Shown here: piece after piece, positions 54,604 through 63,659 of the stretch
Numbering within the stretch: position 1 is the stretch's first letter
Layout of the letters: the number at the start of each line of letters is the position of its first letter
DNA from: CAWATZ01 sp963784995
Lineage (GTDB): Bacteria > Planctomycetota > Planctomycetia > Gemmatales > Gemmataceae
Assembly: GCA_963784995.1 (NCBI GenBank)
Contig: CAWATZ010000003.1
Location: 1,054,001 to 1,118,000, forward strand
Reading direction: 5' to 3'
Length of the DNA stretch: 64,000 nucleotides
The notes under the pieces: model-generated
Seen by the model: only the letters and a program-made list of their open reading frames with translations
Told to the model about the DNA's origin: nothing
The model's database searches: none
Program-made: the position numbers and the translations under genes

Positions 54604-54675
54604 CGTAGCCGCAGGCGGCTCGCCTGCTGGCTTGGTTGTCCCGCTGAGCCAGCAGGCGAGCCGCCTGCGGCTACG
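54604..54675. repeat. Perfect inverted repeat, 29-bp arms, GTAG foot
   Basis: Arms 54604-54632 and 54647-54675 are exact complements, with a 14-nt loop. The ends are CGTAG and CTACG. A part of the arm is repeated again at 54676-54689. It lies between selB and selA and could attenuate selA expression. Confidence 0.9.
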
Positions 54676-54713
54676 CCTGCTGGCTCGCCCCGTTCGTTTC
54701 ATGAAACCGCCAT

Positions 54714-56123
54714 ATGAGTGACAATCCCTTCCGCTCGCTGCCGTCGGTGAACGAGGTGCTGGCCAGCACGCAACTTCAGGAAGCGTTCGGCCAGCATGCC
54801 CGGGAACTCGTCGTCGAGGTAGTGCGGGAGGAACTGAGCGAGCTGCGGAACCAGCTTCGGCAGGGCGAGCCGGCTAATGGCCAGGCGGATGCGGATGCCG
54901 TGGCTCAGCGCGTGGTGGCGCGTCTGGAGCGTGAGTTCTGCCCGAAGCTGCGGCGCGTGATCAACGCCACGGGCATTGTGCTGCACACCAACCTGGGCCG
55001 GGCCCCGATGGCAGAGGCCGCGGCCCGGGCCGCGGCCGAGGCGGCGAGCGGCTATCTCAACCTGGAACTGGACCTGGAATCGGGCAAGCGCTCCTCTCGG
55101 CAGCTGGCAGTCCGCGACTGGGTGTGCCGGCTGACCGGGGCGGAGTCGGCCACGGCGGTCAACAACAACGCGGCCGCCACCGTCATTGTCCTGCGCACCA
55201 TTGCGACCGGTCGCGAGGTCATCATCTCGCGCGGCCAGCTGATCGAGATTGGCGGCAGCTTTCGCATTCCCGAGATCATGGCGGTCAGCGGCGCCATCCT
55301 GCGCGAGGTCGGCACCACCAACATTACTCGCCTTTCCGATTATGAGCGTGCCATCAGTCCAAACACGGGAGCCTTGCTGCGGGTCCACAGCAGCAACTAC
55401 CGCATCTCCGGCTTCACCGAATCGGTCGCTCTGCCCGACCTGGCCGGTCTGGGCCGCAAACACCATCTTCCCGTGATCGATGACGTCGGCAGCGGTGCGC
55501 TGCTGGACTTCGGGCGTTTCGGCTTCAGCGGTGAGCCGGTAGCGCGGAACTGCATCGCGGAGGGGGCGGACCTGGTGCTGTTCAGCGGCGACAAGCTGCT
55601 GGGCGGACCCCAGGCCGGCATCATCGCCGGCAAGAAGGAGCTGATCGAGAAGATCGAGAAGGATCCGCTAATGCGGGCCTTCCGCCTGGACAAGATGACG
55701 CTGGCCGCCCTGGAAACGACCCTGCGCATCTACCTGGACGAGCAGCGGGCCTTGCATGAGGTTCCCGTTCTGCGCATGCTGGGCACGCCGCTGGCGGAGC
55801 TGCGCTCCCGGGCCGAGGCGCTGGCGGAACGTCTGAAGGGGCTGCCGGGGCTGGCTTCCGTGCATGTTTGCGAAGACTCGGCCTTTGTCGGCGGCGGCTC
55901 GCTGCCGGATCAAGCGATGAAGACCTGGGTGGTGGAGATCGAGCCGGCTTCGCATCGCGACGCGAACCTGGCGTATCGGTTGCGGATTGGCACGCCTGCC
56001 GTCATGGCCCGACTGCGTGACGGCAAGGTGGTGCTTGACCTGCGGACCGTCTTCGCGGATCAGGAGACGGCGCTGGCGGAAGCGATCCGCCAGGCAAGCA
56101 ATGATCGAAATGATCTCGTGTGA
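54714..56123 (+). CDS. selA: L-seryl-tRNA(Sec) selenium transferase
   Basis: This 469-residue PLP enzyme converts seryl-tRNA(Sec) to selenocysteyl-tRNA(Sec) with selenophosphate. The sequence shows VINATGIVLHTNLGRAPM, AVNNNAAATVIVLRTIA, the phosphate-binding region, DDVGSGALLDF with its PLP-contact Asp, and the catalytic Lys in LVLFSGDKLLGGPQAGI. Length and motif order match bacterial SelA, which forms a decamer. It is 115 bp downstream of selB in the same direction, with the GTAG palindrome between. Confidence 0.94.
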   Translation: MSDNPFRSLPSVNEVLASTQLQEAFGQHARELVVEVVREELSELRNQLRQGEPANGQADADAVAQRVVARLEREFCPKLRRVINATGIVLHTNLGRAPMAEAAARAAAEAASGYLNLELDLESGKRSSRQLAVRDWVCRLTGAESATAVNNNAAATVIVLRTIATGREVIISRGQLIEIGGSFRIPEIMAVSGAILREVGTTNITRLSDYERAISPNTGALLRVHSSNYRISGFTESVALPDLAGLGRKHHLPVIDDVGSGALLDFGRFGFSGEPVARNCIAEGADLVLFSGDKLLGGPQAGIIAGKKELIEKIEKDPLMRAFRLDKMTLAALETTLRIYLDEQRALHEVPVLRMLGTPLAELRSRAEALAERLKGLPGLASVHVCEDSAFVGGGSLPDQAMKTWVVEIEPASHRDANLAYRLRIGTPAVMARLRDGKVVLDLRTVFADQETALAEAIRQASNDRNDLV

Positions 56124-56206
56124 CGATGCGCAGCAACCCGACGCCAAAGACACTACCTCCTTTTCCTTCCTCTCGCCGAAAGGCGCCGAAGAGTCGGCAG
56201 GAGCCG

Positions 56207-58219
56207 TTATCCCCCACCCGCGCTCGGCTCACCCTCGCGCAGCGCTTCGAGTAACGGTTGCAGATGGGCCTCGTAGCGTTTCCACCGGCCGACCGAGCTG
56301 CGGTACATCGGCTGCCGCACCTGCAGGATGCTGGACGTGTGTACCACCCGCTGGGTGTCGTGGAAACGGAGGCAGCGCTCGTCCCACTCCAGCCCGCAGA
56401 AGGCGAGCAGCCGCCGGCTGGCTGCTTCCTGGTCGGCCGTCAATTCCTCGTAGTGCAGGTCCAGGAGGGGTAGAGGCAAGACCTTCACCCAGTGGGCCAT
56501 CAGCCGCTCGTACTCCCGGTAATAGTGTCCCAGGTGCCGCAAGTCCAGCGTGAACAGATGAGGGTTCGCAAAGTTCTGGAAATAGCACGACAGACAGACG
56601 TCGACCGGGTCGCGCCGGCAATGGATGACCCGGGCCCCGGGAAACAGCGTGGCGATGAGACCGAGCTGGAAACAATTCATGGGCATCTTATCGACGACCC
56701 GGGTTGCCGTGCCTCCCAGTTGTCGCAGTTTTTGCAGGTATTCTTTGGCCACGGCGTGCGCGGTCGCCGCATCCAGCCGCGCCAGGCATTCCGGATAGCG
56801 GTCCTCAGCTGCCCCGCACACCTGTGCGTCTGGAGGCGTCCCCAGGCGCCGGGGCAAGGTCCGCGTCAGATCCCCAAGGTCAGTCAGCTCGCCGGCGCCG
56901 TGAACCCGGGGATGGCTGGCCAGGATTTGCTCGGCCAGGGTGGTGCCGGAGCGCATCATGCCGACGATAAAGACCGGTAGCTCACTGTCCACGCCAAAGC
57001 CGCGCACGCTTGCCCCAACCGCCGAAGTCCTGGAGACTTCGGCAGTCTGCTTCACCCGCTCGAAGTAAGCCGGCGTGAAGGCGGCGATCAGGCGGGTGAC
57101 GAAGTGGCTATGCCTGGCGGGGTCGTAAACCGCGCCGGCGTTCCGGAAGGCTTCCTTGCGCATCTCCTTGGCGAGGCGCGCGTGGGCAAAGGCCTCGTCG
57201 GAGGCCCCAGACTTGTCGAAATAGTGGGCCAGGGCGTGGTGCAGCCCCAGGCGGGAGTCGAACGAAACGTCCGGACGCGCCGCCAGGGCCTGGACCTCCT
57301 GGACCTCGGCAGCGCTGAGCTGATGGCGGCCGACGGCGGCCAGGTTGATCAGGTGGCTCAGCGCCAGCGGGTTGTTGGGCTCGCAGCGCAAGATTTCCCG
57401 ATAGGCGGCGGCCGCCTCGTCCAGCCGGCCCTCGATCTCCAGGGCGTAACCCAGGGAGGTGCGCGCCGCGACGTAGCCGGGGTCCAGACGAACCGCTTCC
57501 TGGTAGCAGCGCCTGGCTTGCTCGCCACGGTTCAGGGTCTCCAGAACCGCGCCGGCCTGCATGAGCCGGCTGCTGAGCTTGATCGGTCGGCGGCTCTCCT
57601 CGCCACGGTTCAGGCGGATCGCTTCGCTCAGGTACACTTGTGCCCGGGCTTGCTCGCCCAGGGCAAGCAGCACGGCGCCCAGGTCGTTGTGAGCCCGGGC
57701 GAATCCGGGGGCGCGGCGAACCGCGTCCTCCAGCAGAGGCAGGGCCTCGGACAGTCGGCCCTGCTGGTGGAGGGTGGCGCCCAGGTTGGTCAGGGCATCG
57801 ATGTACCCAGGGTTGAGGCGGAGGGCCGTCCGGAAACACTGCTCGGCTTCGCCGAGCTGCCCTTGCCGGCGCAAGGCGACCCCCAGGTTGTTGTGGGCGC
57901 CCGGCAATCTCGAGTCCAGACGCAGGGCTTCGCGTGCCTGCGCCGCGCCTTCCTCCAGTCGGTCGAGATCGAGGTACGCGGCGGCCAGGCTGCTGTGGTA
58001 AATGGCCTGAGGGCTGGGCGCGGTCAACGCCCGGCTTATCAGGTCGATCGCCTCCTGGTGCCGGCCCGCCTGGTGGGCCAGGACCCCCAGCAGGTGCAGG
58101 GCGTCGGGCTCCCGGGGCGACTCCTCGAGGATGCCGCGATACAGAGCTTCGGCCTCCGTGAGGCGGCCCGCCTGATGATGCCCGATGGCCCGCGCCAGGC
58201 GCTGGATGATCGTGACCAT
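56207..58219 (-). CDS. TPR-repeat protein with C-terminal sulfotransferase domain
   Basis: The 670-residue protein starts MVTIIQRLARAIGHHQAGRL (GGGAG upstream) and holds about ten to eleven TPRs in residues 5-400 (for example LHLLGVLAHQAGRHQEAIDL, AHNNLGVALRRQGQLGEAEQ). A sulfotransferase domain follows at about 415-665 with the PAPS-binding PVFIVGMMRSGTTLAEQIL and the 3'-phosphate region RVIHCRRDPVDVCLSCYFQNF. Such TPR-sulfotransferases transfer sulfate to proteins or saccharides; the closest class is tyrosylprotein-like. It lies downstream of the peroxidase gene on the same strand, separated by 122 bp. Confidence 0.9.
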   Translation of the reverse strand: MVTIIQRLARAIGHHQAGRLTEAEALYRGILEESPREPDALHLLGVLAHQAGRHQEAIDLISRALTAPSPQAIYHSSLAAAYLDLDRLEEGAAQAREALRLDSRLPGAHNNLGVALRRQGQLGEAEQCFRTALRLNPGYIDALTNLGATLHQQGRLSEALPLLEDAVRRAPGFARAHNDLGAVLLALGEQARAQVYLSEAIRLNRGEESRRPIKLSSRLMQAGAVLETLNRGEQARRCYQEAVRLDPGYVAARTSLGYALEIEGRLDEAAAAYREILRCEPNNPLALSHLINLAAVGRHQLSAAEVQEVQALAARPDVSFDSRLGLHHALAHYFDKSGASDEAFAHARLAKEMRKEAFRNAGAVYDPARHSHFVTRLIAAFTPAYFERVKQTAEVSRTSAVGASVRGFGVDSELPVFIVGMMRSGTTLAEQILASHPRVHGAGELTDLGDLTRTLPRRLGTPPDAQVCGAAEDRYPECLARLDAATAHAVAKEYLQKLRQLGGTATRVVDKMPMNCFQLGLIATLFPGARVIHCRRDPVDVCLSCYFQNFANPHLFTLDLRHLGHYYREYERLMAHWVKVLPLPLLDLHYEELTADQEAASRRLLAFCGLEWDERCLRFHDTQRVVHTSSILQVRQPMYRSSVGRWKRYEAHLQPLLEALREGEPSAGGG

Positions 58220-58341
58220 GGAACAGACTCCCGGTGATCCAAATTGACCGCAGTTATGGAGATGGGACGAAAATGAGACTCCAGCAACTCGACCCTGTCC
58301 CTCACCCCCGCAGCGGGAGTGAGGGACAGTCGAGTTCCCAC

Positions 58342-60809
58342 TCAAACAATGAAGATGTCCTCGTTGGTGTTGATGCCGTCGAAGCAATCCTTGAGAACTT
58401 CTTCAAAGGTGCGGTCGGCACCATGGGAGGTTGTGTTGGGAGCGTTGATCAGTTCTGTGATAGCAGCATTCAGCATGTTCTGAATGTTGGCGACGCCAGC
58501 CGAGTTGCTGACGTTATTCGTAATCAGTGAATTCTGCAGGGTCGATGACAGGCCCTGGCCCGAGAACGTGACCGCGGGCACGTAGACGTTCGTCGTCGGA
58601 TTGACGTAGCCGAGGATGACGTTGATCTCCCCCGTCAGCAGCTCAGCGGACAACGCGTACGCCATGTTGGTGGGGTTCTCGTTGTGCAGGAAGCTCTTGA
58701 CGTTGCTGTACGACAGGAGCCAGCTATCGGGCTCGTAGTTGCCGTTGGCATCCACAAGGACCAGGTAGCCGGGGTCGTTGGGATTGGCTAGCGCCGCGAC
58801 CAGGCTGTTGTAGAGCGCGGGCGAGATCGTCGTACCCGTGGTGGAACCCGTGAGCGCCTCCTGGCCGAGTTGGGTCGTGTAGAAGCCCTTCGAGTCCCCA
58901 CTCTGCTGCGAGAGCACGGGGTTGAGGAAGACGTTGCTCTGCAGGTTAGTGACGCCGGTGTTCGTCGTGATGATCTGGCCCAGGGTGCTGCCCTGCTGGA
59001 GAATCCCCAGCTCCGCCGGGGTGAACGACTCGTTGAGGTAGAAGAACTGGTCGCCGTTCTCCAGCCGCGAGAACTGATTGGCGAGGACCGCCGTGAACAG
59101 CGGGCCCATGTCGGAGCCGGGCAGGTGGTCCTCGGCCATGCCGCCGACGAAGGGGTCGATGTCGCCGGCAAAGCCGCCGGCGGCGATGGTTGTGGCGTAG
59201 GCCGTCTCAAGCTCGTACTGAACGTGGACGTTGCTGGTGATCTGTTCGAAGCCGTGTGATATGAAGGTTGTGCCGGTAACTGGGTCTGTCTCGGTGATGT
59301 CCGTGTCCGTGATGGCCGGCAAGCCGAAGGCGACGCGTACCTGGTTGTAGGTGCCGATGCCGTCGTCACGGGCCCGCCAGATGTCGCGCGAGATGAGGTC
59401 CTCGCCACCCTGGAGGCCGTTGCCGAACAGATCGTCGCGAACTGCGGAAACCGCCAGGGTATCCACCGCCTGGGCGGTGCTGTCAGCGTCCCCTTTGAGA
59501 TAGGCCCCGATGTCCGTCCCGGTCAGACCGGTGTACGGGTCGATGGCCCCGCTGGGGTTGACGAGGTTGGGGTCGAAGAAGTCCACTGCCAGAGGAACGT
59601 TGCCAACGGAGGAGCCGTTGTTGCTGTCGCGCTCCACGGTGTTATTCAGCATGCTGTGGCCGAAGCGGAAGGCGACGGTGGAGAACTCGGTGGCGATGGT
59701 GGCGTTGACGGTGGGATCGTAGCCGGTGTACGCCGGGGCGTCCGGCCCGAGCAGGGCGGGCAGATACTGGGTGTAGATGATGTTCTGGTACTCGGCGACG
59801 TTGAGCTTGCGGGCCTCCTGGAAGAGTTGCTCGTCAGTCCAGGTGGGGTTTGCCTGCGCCAGCTCCGTCGCGATGGCGTTGTGGTTGCGGACGAACAGGG
59901 TCGTCAGGGCGGTCAGTTCGGTGTTTTCGTTGGCCCGCACGTCCCCCGCGGCGTAGAGCGAGCTCTCGGGCAGCGGGCCGGAATTGGCCATGTTGAGGGC
60001 GTTGATCTGGTCCTGGGTGAAGTACGTGAGATTGTCGTACGGCAGCATGTTGCCGGGGCTGGTCTTCAGCAGGCCGCCGGAGAAGGTGCGCAGGGCGTCG
60101 GACACCACCTGGCTGGAGCCGTAGACCTGCGACAGGTCGAGGTAGGAGGTGACTGCCTGGATCTGCTGGCGCGGGTTGCCGGTGCTGGTCCCGGTGGTCG
60201 GGTCGTACTGGGACCGGCTGAAGGCCAGGGACGCGATCGGATCGCCCGGATTGGTCTTATCGGCGGGGATGTTGAAACCTTGGTTGCCGTCTTTGTCTGG
60301 ATTCGGGCTCGGAACGGGGAAGCCTGTCTGGTCCGGGGTCAGGTCCATGTCGTGGTCCATGAACTGCCCGAAGGAGTAGCCGAAGTCGGACAGGCCGTTG
60401 CCATCGACGGTATTGATGTCCGTGCTCGGAGACCCGAACAACGTGGGCGACTGGTTGAAGACGTCGTTGCTGATGGTGCGGGGGCTGGCAATAGGAAGAC
60501 CAGAAGTAGGACCGAGAGTGACGCCGTTCCCCGGCAGCGAGGGCGTGGCGATCCCGTTCGCGTAGTCCACGGGAGAGAGCCTGAGCAGTTGAATGGCCGC
60601 TCCGCCTGGCTGGTCGGCGGGGGCGGCGCCCCAATCCGGGTTGGCGACGTTGTTGCCGACCTCGTCGATCGGGCCGTAGACGCCGACCGGGACGAGGCTT
60701 GGCTGGCAGCGGTCTTCCAGTTGCTCCAGCAAGAGCCGGGGCTGCGCCGCTCCGCGGCCACTTTGGACTTCCGGCTCACAAAACGGTTCCACCACGTACG
60801 GTTCCTCAT
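58342..60809 (-). pseudogene. Secreted animal-type heme peroxidase, one frameshift near the N-terminus
   Basis: The ATG (MRNRTWWNRFVSRKSKVAAE) has CGAGGAG upstream. A one-base shift near 60755 is needed to pass from this frame into QPRLLLEQLEDRCQPSLVPV, a planctomycete export motif with LEQLEDR. A long peroxidase domain follows: the distal His segment FGQFMDHDMDLTPD, FVRNHNAIATELAQANP, and the proximal His in FRFGHSMLNN. After the domain there is a short C-terminus. The enzyme would use hydrogen peroxide to oxidise phenols or halides outside the cytoplasm. The upstream frame MGLHRFARVEELHHEEP gives an alternative intact 835-residue protein. Confidence 0.82.
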
Positions 60810-61667
60810 GATGCAACTCCTCGACACGGGCGAAACGGTGAAGCCCCACGCAACAGTTGCGCGAGGCGGTGAGCGCGCCACTCCGAACGTCGGCCCACCT
60901 TGAAGCGTTCTTCCTCGACCTGTGACGGCCGACGAGGAACGCCTGTCACCGCGCTCCCAGTTGGAGCGAAGAGGCAAGGGAATCCCCGCCGGCGTGACAC
61001 CAGACCGAAAAACGGGTCCAAGGCGCAGCCGTGTTCAACTTGCGACGAACAATCGAACCCGAGTACGGATCCTCCACGCGGAAAACGGTGTTGACCACCC
61101 AGGCCTGAATGGGAGGGAAGGCCTTGGGTGAAGGCAATGGACGACGGACAGAGCGACTACCGACTCAAAGGAATCGATAGTCCTCTGACGCGACCCAGAT
61201 CGGACCTACTGGCACAATCGCACCCGGCCAGCGGCAGCGCACGAACCCCGTGCGCGCACCACGGACCGGGAAACCTGGACAGAGTGGCAGCGTGGTCGGT
61301 GAGGGATTTGGCCAAGATCAGAATACAATACGAAACACCCAACCGTTGGACGTTCCGCAGTGAACGCCACGGTTCCAATTACCCGGGGGGGACCCCAATT
61401 GGGGCGGGCAGAGAGGCGACTTTGAAACACAATTGGACGGGTTTCGTTAGAGGATACACCCAGCGAGCAGAATTGCAAGAGAAAAATGATCAATTTATCG
61501 TCAATGTTGGAGTAGACAGAGAGCAGGGTGAGGGACAGGCCCAGCCGCCTGTCGCCTCCCCTTCCCGGTAACAGGCAGCCTCCCTCGCTGGCAGCCGGTC
61601 TCCCTTCACTCCGCCCCTTGAGTTAGAATGAAGGAGAGGTGCGGGAATGGTCCTGCGGGAGGTCTTC
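60810..61667. other. Long gene-free divergent region
   Basis: About 860 bp between the peroxidase and B12-binding protein genes. The open frame 61128-61571 lacks protein-like composition. I see a perfect 12-bp palindrome CCCCAATTGGGG (61393-61404), the small stem AGGCCT...AGGCCT near 61098-61125 and a TACAAT element near 61326. Neither a cobalamin riboswitch (no GCCACTG box) nor a tRNA is apparent. Both flanking genes probably take their promoters from here. Confidence 0.45.
61393..61404. promoter_or_regulatory. 12-bp perfect palindrome, possible operator
   Basis: CCCCAATTGGGG lies in the middle of the gene-free region, next to a run of seven Gs. A dimeric regulator could bind it, but only symmetry supports this. 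Confidence 0.25.
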
Positions 61668-62075
61668 ATGTTCAAGGCTCCGATCCGAATCGTGCTGGCC
61701 AAGGTCGGTCTGGACGGCCACGACCGCGGCGTCAAGGTGGTGGCCCGGGCCCTGCGCGACGCGGGCATGCACGTCATTTACGCCGGGCTGTGGCAGACGC
61801 CCGAGGCCGTCGTCCGCACCGTGGCCGACGAGGACGCCGACTGGCTCGGCCTGAGCCTCCTCAGCGGCGCGCACATGACCCTGGTGCCGCAGGTGATGCA
61901 GCTGCTGCGCGAGGCCGGCCTGGAGCGCGTCGGAGTGATCGTCGGCGGCATCGTCCCCGAAACCGACATACCGAAGCTCCAGCAACTGGGCGTGGCCCGC
62001 GTCTTCGGCCCGGGCACGCCGCTGCCGGACATCGTCGCCTTCCTCCAGGGGCCCAGCGGAGCCGGCCATGCTTGA
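61668..62075 (+). CDS. B12-binding protein (methylmalonyl-CoA mutase small-domain type)
   Basis: The 135-residue protein is a stand-alone cobalamin-binding fold: IRIVLAKVGLDGHDRGVKVVARALRDAG with the DxHxxG motif whose His ligates cobalt, then LSLLSGAHMTLVPQV and VGVIVGGIVPETDIPKL, FGPGTPL. It corresponds to the C-terminal domain of methylmalonyl-CoA mutases. GGGAGG precedes this ATG; an upstream ATG at 61647 with AAGGAG is also plausible. It overlaps the start of the MeaB gene by 8 bp, so the two are coupled. Confidence 0.85.
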   Translation: MFKAPIRIVLAKVGLDGHDRGVKVVARALRDAGMHVIYAGLWQTPEAVVRTVADEDADWLGLSLLSGAHMTLVPQVMQLLREAGLERVGVIVGGIVPETDIPKLQQLGVARVFGPGTPLPDIVAFLQGPSGAGHA

Positions 62076-63003
62076 GTCGCTGCTGGAGGGCTTTCGCAAG
62101 GGCGACCGCCTGGCCCTGTCGCGCCTGGTCACGCTCGTCAGCCGGGGCGAACAGACCGAGACCATCCTCTCCTCCCTGTCGCGGACCCGGCCCGAGCCGG
62201 TTCGCGTCGTGGCCCTGACCGGCAGCGGCGGCGTCGGCAAGAGCACGCTGGCCGGCAAGCTGATCGAGGAGGCCCGCAAGCAGGGGCAGACTGTGGCGGT
62301 GCTGGCCTGCGATCCGCAAAGTCCGCTGTCGGGCGGCGCTCTGCTGGGCGATCGCTTTCGCATGCCGGCCAGACCCGACGAAGGCGTCTTCATCCGCAGC
62401 CTGGCCGCGGCGGGAGGGCAGGGGGCCTTGGCGGAGCATCTGGACGCGCTGATCCGGCTGCTCGAGGATTTCGGCTTCGATCTGGTGCTGATCGAGACGG
62501 TCGGGGCAGGGCAGGGCGACACGGTCGTCCGCCAGCTGGTGGACGTGCTGGTGCTGCTGCTGCAACCCGAAACCGGCGACGACCTGCAATGGGAGAAAGC
62601 GGGGCTGCTGGAGGTGGCCGACGTGATCGTCATTCACAAGGCCGATCTGCCCGGGGCGGACCGGGTGGAAGCACAGGTGCAGGCGTCATTGGGGCTGGGC
62701 AATGGGCTGGCTCCTCCGGTGGTGCGGGTGAGTTCGCGCACGGGGGAGGGGTTGAACGAGTTGTATGAGACGATTCGCACGCTGCCGCTGCGGCGTGGCC
62801 GGCGTGGGAATGGAAGGGAATTGTTGCGGCTGGCCCAGCAGACACTGAGCGCACGCTTCGCCGATGCAGCCGCATCCGGCAGCACTGAAGTGCGTGAGTT
62901 GCTGCAGCAATGGCAGCAGGGGCTGATCAAGGAGGACGACGCGGCCGCGGCGCTGCTGCGAATGCTGGCGAGCGGTCCTGTTGGTCGCGATGCAAAGCCG
63001 TGA
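62068..63003 (+). CDS. meaB: MeaB/ArgK-type GTPase chaperone of B12 mutase
   Basis: The 311-residue G3E GTPase loads and protects coenzyme B12 in methylmalonyl-CoA mutase. The P-loop is LTGSGGVGKSTLAGKL; switch regions ACDPQSPLSGGALLGDRFRM and VLIETVGAGQGDTVVRQ follow, and the base-specificity motif is VIVIHKADLPGA. The C-terminal helix forms the dimer arm (NELYETIRTLPLRRGR). The catalytic subunit of the mutase is not in this window, so the pair serves an enzyme encoded elsewhere. Confidence 0.92.
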   Translation: MLESLLEGFRKGDRLALSRLVTLVSRGEQTETILSSLSRTRPEPVRVVALTGSGGVGKSTLAGKLIEEARKQGQTVAVLACDPQSPLSGGALLGDRFRMPARPDEGVFIRSLAAAGGQGALAEHLDALIRLLEDFGFDLVLIETVGAGQGDTVVRQLVDVLVLLLQPETGDDLQWEKAGLLEVADVIVIHKADLPGADRVEAQVQASLGLGNGLAPPVVRVSSRTGEGLNELYETIRTLPLRRGRRGNGRELLRLAQQTLSARFADAAASGSTEVRELLQQWQQGLIKEDDAAAALLRMLASGPVGRDAKP

Positions 63004-63044
63004 GCGCAGCGAGCGGAAGAGGGGGCACGGAGAACGGCATTTGC

Positions 63045-63530
63045 TCAGATGTTGTTCGCCTTGTCAGGCTGGGCCTGTCTCCCTTTGTCGCAGGGGGCGA
63101 TTTTTCCGAGCAGTTCCCTTTCCCAGGGCATTCGTTGATTCCCTTTCCAGAATGGAACCAGGGCATCCTCCACTCCGTCAGGATAATTCAACATCTGGGC
63201 GAAGCCGTACAAGAAAAGGCAAGACACCAGCGCAACGACAGCAGCAGTCACGCATCTCCAGAAATGACGAAATCGGTGCCGGATGCCCTTCGGACAATCG
63301 GCAGTCAGCACGGTGCCATCGCGACGGCGATAGAGTTTGACGCACAGAGTCCCTTCCTTCTCCTGAATCAGCGCCAGCGCCTCATCCGCCGTCAAGGAGG
63401 AAAGGTTGTAAACCGTTTGGTTACAATGAGAACAGTGGCGCACGCACTCCGTCCCTGACATGGACTCCCATGACACCGGACAGGGGGAGGCGATCTGATA
63501 ACCGCTCAGCAGCTCCAGCGACATTCGCAT
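63045..63530 (-). CDS. Small membrane protein with Cys-rich N-terminal domain
   Basis: The 161-residue protein has the segment CPVSWESMSGTECVRHCSHCNQTVYNLSSLTADEALALIQEKEGTLCVKLYRRRDGTVLTADCP, a Cys-rich domain I know as an orphan in planctomycetes and bacteroidetes. One membrane helix (CVTAAVVALVSCLFLYGFAQ) follows at about 92-112. The CxxC pair and further Cys suggest metal binding or redox. Role unknown. It converges on meaB. Confidence 0.68.
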   Translation of the reverse strand: MRMSLELLSGYQIASPCPVSWESMSGTECVRHCSHCNQTVYNLSSLTADEALALIQEKEGTLCVKLYRRRDGTVLTADCPKGIRHRFRHFWRCVTAAVVALVSCLFLYGFAQMLNYPDGVEDALVPFWKGNQRMPWERELLGKIAPCDKGRQAQPDKANNI

Positions 63531-63659
63531 CGCTTACTCCTTCCGATGAGATGAGAGACTCTTCGGAACGATCGTTCCACTTGCCACCGAGGAAGCTCCA
63601 ATAGAGTGATGCGCGAGATCGTGAAACTATTCCCCAATTCCAATCGGTTCAGGCCCTTT

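Noticed and set aside
61128..61571. 147-codon open frame in the gap before the B12-binding protein
   Set aside because: Composition and lack of any domain or ribosome site do not support a protein; region treated as non-coding.
61000..61667. Cobalamin riboswitch upstream of the B12-binding protein
   Set aside because: I looked for the B12-box (GCCACTG) and the surrounding conserved elements and did not find them.
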